The notes under the pieces: generated by a model | What the model saw: the letters and a program-made list of their open reading frames with translations, nothing else | Database searches by the model: none | Told to the model about the DNA's origin: nothing | Shown here: positions 1-8,900 of the stretch, piece after piece | How the letters are laid out: each line of letters starts with the position of its first letter | How positions within the stretch are numbered: position 1 is the first letter of the stretch | Made by a program: the position numbers and the translations under genes | Source: Plakobranchus ocellatus | Lineage: Eukaryota; Mollusca; Gastropoda; Plakobranchidae | Direction of reading: 5' to 3' | NCBI GenBank assembly: GCA_019648995.1 | Contig: BLXT01002301.1 | Coordinates: 1,387,052-1,409,757 of the forward strand | DNA: 22,706 nucleotides

Positions 1-799
1 AAAAAAATCGGGTTATTTTAGTTTTATTTATTGGATGCAACATCGATATTAGACTTCATTCTCATAAAAATTTAAGGAATTTTAGATTAATTCCCCTTAA
101 TAGATTTCTCAATCTTGAAAACTGTTTTTTAGGTCAACATCTCTATGTCGCTCTGAAAAGTCTGAATTGGACAAAAACTGGGAGAGCTACACTCTATCAG
201 GCAAAATATTTTCTTATATTTCTCTAATAATGGTTTACTTTTTTGCCACAGCTTTCTTATTTCTTTTCAGGTATCTTTATGAAATGAACTTTTGCATGTG
301 GGAAAAACGTAGCCTATGAGTACATTGAAGTTTCACTGCACTATACTCAATAGGAATTCTTAAGAATACTTTTTGCCCTTTTCTCAGAACACTTTTTTTT
401 TCACTTTTATCTAAAAATTTGCTATTTTTGTAATGCATTTAGGAAAAAAATGGTGCGCTTGTTCAAAAACATGAGTTTAACAAACGATACGAGCCTTTTT
501 TTTTTCAACATTGTGTGAAAAAATTCTTCTTCTTTTTGTTGGGAAAGGGTTAAAAAAAAAAAAATTAAACAGCAGTGTTTATTTCATTCTCAAAATATTA
601 TATATCACATATTAAAAAAAAAAATCTCACCGATCGTTAATAAGCGAGCATATCTAGCTAACCTAAACATATTTTAAGTTAATCTCTTACCAATTATACG
701 AGCTTTAATATTTAAGAAAAATAGCTCGAAATCTAAGATAACATCCCTTGGCATATCAACCGCCATACAATTTATTGTTTAGAACATTTTGCAAATTCA
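1..799. other. Gene-free AT-rich left flank
   Basis: I see no coding exon, RNA gene or recognisable repeat in this stretch. It is AT-rich with many short A and T runs. It has no counterpart in front of the right-hand duplication, so the duplicated unit starts at its right edge. Confidence 0.6.
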
Positions 800-1280
800 T
801 TGCATGAGCCTATTTGAGTAAAGTTTCCTACTTCTATTACAATTACTTCAGAAATTAGTTATAAGAGGTAGCTTTCCCTTTTCCATTAATAAAATTTTAG
901 CTTATCCAAGGGATCTTTCATAACCATGTCAGCCATGCTTTTCTTTTCTATTTTTTTTTTGTTTTTTGTTTTCCTTCTTGTTAAAGAAAAATATTTCAGT
1001 TTGTTTTAGTGTACAGGTAGATATGAAGCCACCAATCTTGACCAATTATTTTGTACGTACTGGTGTTAATGTAAATTCTAATATAATAATTTCTTATATG
1101 AAGTCTTACGATATTTGGCCGAGGATATCTTTTTTTTAATCAGATCTGTGACCATATTGAGAAATGTGTAGACATGAAGAAATGGAATGAAAGTTAGAAA
1201 CTCAGACCATTCAGGATAGCTGTGTCGCTGATTTTTAATAAACGTGTTAGAGGCGAAGGTTTAGTTTGGTTTAATTTTTG

Positions 1281-1421
1281 TTAATAGCCAGTGCTCGGTA
1301 AGGTGATATCTCAGGCTTTCAAACCGTTTCTCAAACCAGGGTGTCAGTGTGGGGCTCAAACCTGCGACAGGAAAGCCCCTAGAGATCTTAAGGAAGATTC
1401 GCTATCATCAAGCACCTTGAA
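1281..1421 (-). mobile_element. tRNA-derived SINE remnant (family 1)
   Basis: On the minus strand, 1352..1362 reads GGTTTGAGCCC, a good match to a pol III B box, with a tRNA-like head towards 1420 and a tail towards 1281. The tail words (a GCCTGAGAT..CACCTT stretch, then ACTGGCTAT) recur at 12107..12175, and the head-to-tail order recurs at 13393..13521. The same insertion is present at 19303..19432, so it predates the A/C duplication. Confidence 0.6.
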
Positions 1422-2483
1422 TCTCGAATTCTTCATCACTTGTATGTCTAAGACGTTGAAAACAACAAAAGAAACTTGTGTTCGCTTTTTTTTATAGCCC
1501 CATATCTACTTCTCGTCTCTTTTAACATGTGTCCCATTACCTCATCCAAGCTTGCAGGCCCCCTAAAATGGAGCTCTGTTCATTTTTTCGAAAATTGACA
1601 TTCCTTAAGAAGTAAATTAAAAAAAGGAGTAGACGTTCATAATTTTTTATTCCTTAAAAAATATATTAAAAATAACAACGTGTAACATCAACCGTCTGTT
1701 TTTCAAGCTTGATAATCGCCCAAAGAATCATTCAAAACAAAAAAGTAAAATATATTACTCTTACGGTAATAAAACAAAGTTAGTTTCTATGATTTTCGTA
1801 TTACTTCACAACTCATTATCATGAAATCTGCCCTTTTAAAACAGCATAAAAAGACAACACTGTGTGACCGTGATCATGTCCAAACATATTCTATGGTAGT
1901 CTCAATTCTTTTACAAAAGAATATGCGAAACCCTCGACTTTTGGAACGATTGTCAGTGTCAATTTTTTTTTGCCATGATAAAGACAAACATTTGAGAATA
2001 AGAATAAAATATTACTGAAATTTATTTCTGTAAAAAAGATTAAGATGTTAACTTCATATGTAAAGATTATAATAGCAACATGGTGAACTCCATCTGTGGA
2101 CATAAAGTCTTGTTTAGTATTCACAATAATCATAAATCTCCGGGAACAGTTGGTATTTAATAATGGGAAAAAAAAAACTTTTCAGTATAATCAGTGGACA
2201 AAATAAATATCATGCCCTCGACTTAAACTTAGTTTACACTTTCAAAGGATTTTCTTTCTGGCCTTGACCATTACAACAATTAGGAAATTTATTATTCCTA
2301 AAAAGCCAAAACTATGCCCTTGCTATTCAACAGACCACACATTTTTTTTCGCTTTTCTCTACTCTTGTGGTGAACCTTAGCGAGCAACTGCTGGATAACT
2401 TGGCCTTCAAATCGTTATATCAAGTTACGCATTTCTCAATCCAAATCGGTGTCTTTATCTAAAATACGTTTCACAGCTAGTAC
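1422..2483. other. Distal upstream flank of gene A, no gene seen
   Basis: Non-coding flank shared with the right-hand duplication (roughly 19433..20541), with numerous substitutions and small indels between the copies. No exon or conserved open frame is visible: frames open in one copy are shifted in the other. Confidence 0.55.
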
Positions 2484-2496
2484 TGACCTTTGACGT
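2484..2496. promoter_or_regulatory. DR1-like nuclear receptor site upstream of gene A
   Basis: The minus strand reads ACGTCAAAGGTCA, one mismatch from the DR1 consensus bound by HNF4/RXR/COUP-type nuclear receptors. It lies about 370 bp upstream of the TATA box. The gene C copy (20542..20554) has one further substitution, in the weaker half-site. This is a motif match only; binding is inferred. Confidence 0.25.
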
Positions 2497-2699
2497 TTAC
2501 GGCAGTGAACCAAAACCACTGCATAGCACTTGCTACCTACAAAAATAAGGATGTTTAATGCGCCCTAAATTATCATGGAACAAAGTAATGGCTTCCGGCT
2601 ATTGTTCTAACATGGGAGCCCTAAAGGGTGCCCGCATAAAAAAAAAATTACATACCTCAGTTGTCCATATTCTGTATCTGAGGTAAAATTGCCAACGCA

Positions 2700-2890
2700 T
2701 TTAACGGTAGCTGAAAACTGGTTACGCAGTGAAATATGAAGCTTCTGCTCCATGAGATTTCCACAGATGGCCACAGAAATGTCCATCCGGTCAATTAAAC
2801 ATAATGGGATGCGATGATGACCACGGTCAAGGCCGAGAGGTTTTTTTTTGGTGAGTATAAATAAAGGAGATATCTGGTCTCCTAGTCGTT
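2700..2890 (+). promoter_or_regulatory. Core promoter of gene A (TATA at 2856-2865)
   Basis: TATAAATAAA at 2856..2865 is a strong TATA box. Transcription would begin about 30 bases downstream, near 2886, giving a 5' UTR of about 115 nt without any ATG. The block from about 2700 to the TATA box is nearly unchanged in gene C (about 3 differences in 140 bases counted by eye), more conserved than DNA further upstream. A half-site-like GGTCAAGGCC lies just before the TATA box in both copies. Confidence 0.75.
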
Positions 2891-3000
2891 GCTCGAAGTG
2901 TTGCGTCTCCAGGTCTCCTCGAGTCTGAAGAGTCTTTCACAGCTTGTCAGAAAAGTTGTCTCACTCTCTGGTCAAAGCAATTCCTGCTCAACCAACAAAC
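2886..3000 (+). other. Predicted 5' UTR of gene A
   Basis: This is the interval between the expected start site (TATA plus about 30) and the initiator ATG. It contains no upstream ATG. The ATG context is ACAAACATGTGG, with A at -3, favourable for animal initiation. The start site itself is estimated, not seen. Confidence 0.5.
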
Positions 3001-3046
3001 ATGTGGAAACTTCTCGCTCTCCTGCCCTGCCTCATGCTTGTGGCTG
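3001..3046 (+). CDS. Gene A exon 1: signal peptide
   Basis: Encodes MWKLLALLPCLMLVA plus the first base of the next codon (phase 1), followed by a perfect GTAAGT donor at 3047. A two-residue lead with Lys3, a 12-residue hydrophobic core and Ala at the end form a short classical secretion signal. The gene C copy differs only by one synonymous base in Pro9. Confidence 0.92.
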
Positions 3047-4625
3047 GTAAGTTTCTTAGGTTAGTTTTCAGACTAAACATCGTCAACTTTGAAGAAATGT
3101 TTACCAAGAAAAGAAGCTCCATATCAATAGGTAGGCAAAATTCATGATACATTCTATTCTTTGAAAAGTCACTTTATGCAAAGAAAAATGCCGAAATATA
3201 TTTGAACAGAAATTTAAATCATTCAATATGGCTCTCTTGAAATTAGTATAATGAAAAGAATTGAATATTAATAATTATATATATATATATATAAATCATC
3301 TTACTTTTTATGAAAACAGCTTAGTACGATTATTAATAAATTTAATGCTTTCAATTGAATTTCTTATTGAATGGAAATTAAACACTGAAATCAAGGTACG
3401 ATATGTGACTGCATTATTTTCCCCCTTTAAATTAAACTTTTCTACGAGAGAAGTTGATTCTAAACAAGCTACCATACCAATATTTTAAATTAATGACTTG
3501 AACTCATTTCAAGATGTTTATTGATGTCCTCATTACAATCAAAAAGTGCCAAGAACTCTTATTCAACAGAAACAGATCTAAATCCATTGCAGCAAAAAGT
3601 CTCATAAAACACGGTTAAACGTCCTTTTCAAAGTTTTAACGAAACGAAGGCAAATACTCCTGTAAGCTAAATGATTTCTTTTACATGTTTAAATGTAGAG
3701 AGGGGAATATAGCTATATGTGCGAAATGCCAACAGAAAGTTCATATCTTTAAAATCAGCTTAATCTTTCGAGACGGCAACACGGCTCATTTGACCGGGCT
3801 AATTGAAAACAAAAGTTTACCTTAAAGTAAAATAAGGTATGGTTGCAGCCGCTGATAAAACTGTTTTGATACATGGTGACGTTTGCGGTTAGGAATAGTT
3901 TACTTCTTCGAATCTACAGGGACCCAGCATTGAACCCACTACCTGCCCTCTGGCCAGGTAAACACCCGAAACCAGGTGTACTGACAAAGAATAATAGTAA
4001 TAAAAATTAATATAAATTTATTTGATGCAACAAAAAGACGATTAATGTTAGCTGTTAAATAGCCTATCAATTGTTTTTTATCCTTATAACTTGTGGCTAT
4101 TTTTACAGACAGCCTTGCTTTTTCACACCAGAAAACAATAAAGCTTAAGAAATTTATTATATGTTTCTTCGCACAGCTTGTGAAAGCCGTGACCTTAAGA
4201 CAAGTTGTTTCAGCCGAGTGCCCTGTAGAAGGTCCCTGCGCAATTAGGCACGATTTACGTTTGTTATCCCTCCTTTGTAAAGACATTCTGGTTTCGGTCA
4301 GTTTTGATGAATAGTTTCCAGAAAATGGGGTCATAATTCGTGTATCTATTTTTCCTTCTTTTCCTGTTGTTTCAGAGGTCAAAGGTGACTGTTCGGAACT
4401 GCTGGCCTGTGAGAACACCATTACCGAGAGCAGCTTCTTTGCCGAGGACACTGGTGTGGTTGGCTACATGAACGAAGCTGAGGCTATGGATGTCATATGC
4501 ACGTACGTAAATTTCTGCCACTAAGCTTAAAACAAAACAAAGCCTGAGTTAAAAAATAAACTCATATCCACCAAGCATTTTGTAATCAATTATTTTTTTT
4601 TAACTTTGTGTATGTGTGCGTGTGG

Positions 4626-4656
<31 letters not shown>

Positions 4657-5557
4657 ATTTGAGCTAGTTCCACTTTAGTCCGAGACTGCCGTAAGTGCCA
4701 AAAATAGAAGTCTTAGACCAAAAGTGCGCAAATGTTTATTATGGCAATATACAGACGCATTGATGTAATTGTATACGGCCACCCAACATTGACTGTTTGT
4801 CACACGATGAGTTTTGCGGTATGACATAAACCCAAAGTTGGAGTGGCGAGTCCATTTTAGAGATAGTCATGGTCACTCGAACCTGTTCTTGGACAGCCTT
4901 ATCCGGCTGCTGTTACTACTACATATATTCCCTTTTGCCCATGAGTTGAGTCTTTCCATAAAATTTATTCTCTGTTTGCCCCTTCTGCGTTAACTTTCAA
5001 TTTTTTTTTCTATTGATGCTACATGTTTAATTCCTTGTATCGGCAAATAAGTCCTGGAAATTGTAGTATCATGATTTTGATTAATGTATTTCAAGCTATA
5101 ACGATTCTTTTTCGTATTTCATTTGTAGATTTTTCCCTCATTTACTCCTATCATCTTTGGAAAGATTTTCGGCACATTCTATTTAATACTCCCTTCTTTC
5201 CATTAACATTTTTTATTTTGATTTGATGCGTTCAGGGCTACTGCATTTAGTTTGCATTCTGCTCACATCGTTAATCTCAGCGTGCACGATTTCATTTTCT
5301 ATATTTAGGTTTTCCGTAAAGTGCTAAGAGTGGAATTTTGTAAATTTCTTATCAATCTGGTTTTTTTTTTTATAATTGAAGAGCAAATACTTCGATGAAT
5401 TGTCGTTGATTGCGCGAAAGAGTTTGACGAAAGATAGGAAGTTATAAAGACATAAATAAGAAACTGGCACGGGAACACAAGAAGTTCGGCGATTTCATGA
5501 TTTCGAGATTTTGACATAATTGTGTTCAACTGTGTATGAATATGAATGTATATACAT

Positions 5558-5612
<55 letters not shown>

Positions 5613-5924
5613 CATGATACAGAGAACTGAGCAATCTGACCAGCTGTATCAGCAACAAACTTGGAACCTGTGATGATGCCACCGTCAAAAACGAAGTGAA
5701 AGCTGCCAAAGACATCATCGAGTACATGTGCAGCCCTGAGGGAAAACAAGGTAGAATTTCCTTTACTGAAGTTTTGATCTATATCTATACTTGCTAATCG
5801 CACATTTTGCATCACATTTATAGTTGTTTTTATCCGTAATGACTAGCTCTTTTAATTTGATCTTTACTAAAATTTTTATTAGTTAGGTTAAAGATTTTAG
5901 CTGGCTAAGACGATCTATTCGGAG

Positions 5925-5982
<58 letters not shown>

Positions 5983-8900
5983 ATTGGTGGTGGTTGATGC
6001 TGTTTTAACTGTTTTTTGAGTTGTGTATATTTCCTGGGTTACTGGCCTGAAAAGCATACGTATAATATTATAACTACTGAAAACGTGACGAACTTAAAAA
6101 TTTCATAGGGGTATTGCGTTCTTATATTTCGCCTTTTTCATCACAATTCCGTCATCTTTTGATTTAGAATCAAATAGGCTAGGATGAGAAATTTGGGCTT
6201 TAAGCTTTACCATTTTGCCCATGATTGTTTATAAACATTCAGTTCCAGCCGTATTAAAGACTTAACCGCACTCCCGCCCTCGAATTAAATAAAAGGAAAA
6301 CTAAGATTAAGTTCTTAGACATTTGGCTCGGTCTACGGTAAGGACCAACATCCAGAACTAGGCGTAGATCAATTATAGACACGCAACTTGTCTAGAACTA
6401 GGGATCGAATTTGAAGGACTAATGTGCTGTTTGTGTAGCAGCTGAAGACACCGACACAAAGATTCATTCTGTTTTGAGAAAAAAAAAATATTTATCACTT
6501 TTCGACTTACTTCAATTTCTTTATTCTGTCTGTTTACTTTGTTTTCCAGTATTAAATTAATTATTATTAAATTGATTCTTTTTATGTAAATCAATTTATT
6601 TTGTTATTAATTTATTTCTTTTATATTATTATTATCATCCCTTTTTATTTTATTTATCTTTTTTTTTAATTTAATCCCCTTTTTCAAACTCATAATCTTT
6701 CTAATATTTTAAGGTATATCTACCGGCTCTCTTTCAATTGTTAATCGCTAACCACAAAAATCATAGCCATAACATGCTCACACGGTTACCTTAGCCGGAA
6801 ACTTTGCGCAGGTATTTGGAAAAAAAAGTCAGCGAACGGTCAGTCATTACTGGACTGGAATTTGGAAAGTGCCTCCTTCGTGACTTTGTACGGCGAAGGT
6901 GTAGAATATAACAGTGCAATTCTTTTATGGAATACATCAATCTATATTTAAAAAAATGTATAGAATTCAGTTGAGTTTCCTTACACATAACAAACTAATC
7001 GAATAGGGTCGAAATAATTTAGACAGACATACTAGGAAAAAGATGGACAACTTGGACACAATCAGTTCTTTTCTAGGTACCGAATTTTTAAGGATTAGTA
7101 TTTAGATAATTAAAATACATATACTCAATTTTTCTTCTCTGCAAAGTAGCCCTTAGTCTTTTTTGAGACTTGCCATCTAAATCTTAATCTGAATCTAAAT
7201 GAATACTAGATCTAGGCCCTTTCAATTTTTTATATCTTTTTTTACGGAAATGGTACAGGTATCTAGATTACTTTTAGCACATGTCAAACCTATCGATCTA
7301 GCAACCGAAATATAAACATCAATATCAAATCTAGGTCTGGATCAGCTGAAATAACGACATTACTGGATGCTATTTCTGTCGCTTTTTACCCATTAGGTTT
7401 CGAAATTATCCATTCCCCGAGTGTTCTTTTGGCGTTGTAAAATATTTTCGTTGTAAGACAAGTCCTTAAAAAAAGAACTCACCTTCACTTTTTACTGTTT
7501 TTCTGTTTCTAAAACAGAAGTTGTATCAATTTTTTCTTTCTTTTTCATTGTCATGTTGCTTTTTATCTACTTCAATGAGAGCAACTGTTTTCGTGTTCGA
7601 GTACCTTCAGCTGGTTTATCAACCAAAAAAAAAATGTATGACTACATCAATATTTCTTCACATGAGTGTTTCTCACGTGTTTTGTTCCTCTAGAAGGAAT
7701 CTCAGATCTGTTTTCATCTTCCTGCTATTATTATGTGTAAGGCATTGTATGACTGGTTTTATAAATTCTACTCTCGCCTCAGTTGTTATCAGCTTGGCAA
7801 GTTCACCCTGTGCTGACAACCCATTGCTGGAAATCCAAATGGAGATCATGATGCAAGGATGCTTGGAAACCTTCCAATTTGACCTCCAAATGGAAGCCAT
7901 GAACGCAGCCTTTTCAGGAAGAGACTTTGAAATGTCTGATGCCTGCCCGTGAGTTATACCATTTCCTTTATACACATATTTTTCTTTCACTTTCCTTCTT
8001 TTCTTTTTTTTTTATTCTTGCTTAACCTGACTTAACCTGTAATGACTAGCGAGCATCATCCTTTGAAGGATGTTTTTGAAATAAATTACCTCCAATTTAG
8101 TGTTACGTGAAAAACCTTTTCCCTCTTCTTCTTTAGGTGCCCGCTTGGAAAACTGTTAATCATATTTCTTCACTCAAATCCTTAACCTGATACGGTTGTT
8201 AATGCTACCATTATAACCTATTGTCATTGAGTTAAGACTTTTAATAAAATTAATTTCTGTCTACCTCTCCTGCGTTTGCATTTAATATTTTCAGTGATTG
8301 CAAGATGCTCTAAACCTCTGCGTGTCTTAAAATTGGTAGATGTTTCAGTATTATGATTCTAATTAGTGATCGCTTAAATCTAACTTCTTTCGGTAACGAT
8401 TTATTGGTCATTCTTATAGAACGCCACATAATTTATACTACTTCAAATTTCCTCTCTGTTTCCTCTTTTATTGTCTTACATTCAGTTCCAAATAATAAGT
8501 ATGTTCCATTACCCTTACTTTGATTTTCATACTGCAAAAAAAAAGTTTCGATGTTTTTTACACAAACATAATTTCTGGTTCTTTGCTGAAATATCTCATT
8601 CGAACTGACTATTTTTTCCAGATTTATTGACCAGCTGGAAACTTGCTTGATCCAAGGATCTACTCAGATGTGTGGGGCACAAATGGGCACCTTCATGGCT
8701 AAAATCTGGGACATCGCGACCAGGGATCAGTTCTCTGAGTTTGGATGCTCTCACAGCGTCATTCACAGTCGTAAGTATTCAATGTATTCCATTACAGTCA
8801 TAACATTTGAACAGCTTTAGCATTTCTTTTGCCGCTTAACAAGCATCTCTTTGAAGTGAAACTTCGGCCAAACTATATGAAAGTAGACCGTGAGATTAAT

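Larger units (their letters stand above)
800..4618 (+). repeat. Left copy of long direct segmental duplication
   Basis: This segment aligns colinearly with 18816..22706. It carries an upstream flank with a SINE remnant, the TATA promoter, exon 1, intron 1, exon 2 and the start of intron 2 of gene A. The left breakpoint is sharp by eye: TTGCAT at 800 pairs with the same word at 18816, and sequence further left is unrelated. The right limit is unknown because the other copy is cut by the window end. Sampled by eye, identity is about 90% around 1800-2000, about 95% around 2230-2530, and about 98% around 2700-3650. Confidence 0.93.
4503..5622 (+). other. Gene A intron 2
   Basis: 1120 bases from GTACGT to ACAG. 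It contains a (GT)n tract and a long (TA)n tract that reaches to 14 bases before exon 3, replacing the usual pyrimidine tract. No other exon is seen. Confidence 0.85.
5751..7782 (+). other. Gene A intron 3
   Basis: 2032 bases, the longest intron, between the two modules. It contains a (GTT)n tract at 5923..5982 and a region around 7150-7340 with several degenerate CTAGATCTAG-like words. Its last 313 bases (7470..7782) form an open frame continuous with exon 4, discussed as a finding. Confidence 0.85.

Noticed and set aside
1821..2018. Open frames in the distal duplicated flank (also 2944-3147 and 21002-21205)
   Set aside because: Flank frames are shifted between copies. The 2944 and 21002 frames are the 5' UTR, exon 1 and unspliced intron read through, with a non-ATG start.
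3939..4451. 170-codon minus-strand open frame across intron 1 and exon 2 of gene A
   Set aside because: It is antisense to a well-supported exon, and the near-identical gene C copy does not keep an equivalent open frame.
5305..5727. 140-codon minus-strand open frame with a long Ile-Tyr run
   Set aside because: It is created by the (TA)n microsatellite and by antisense of exon 3.
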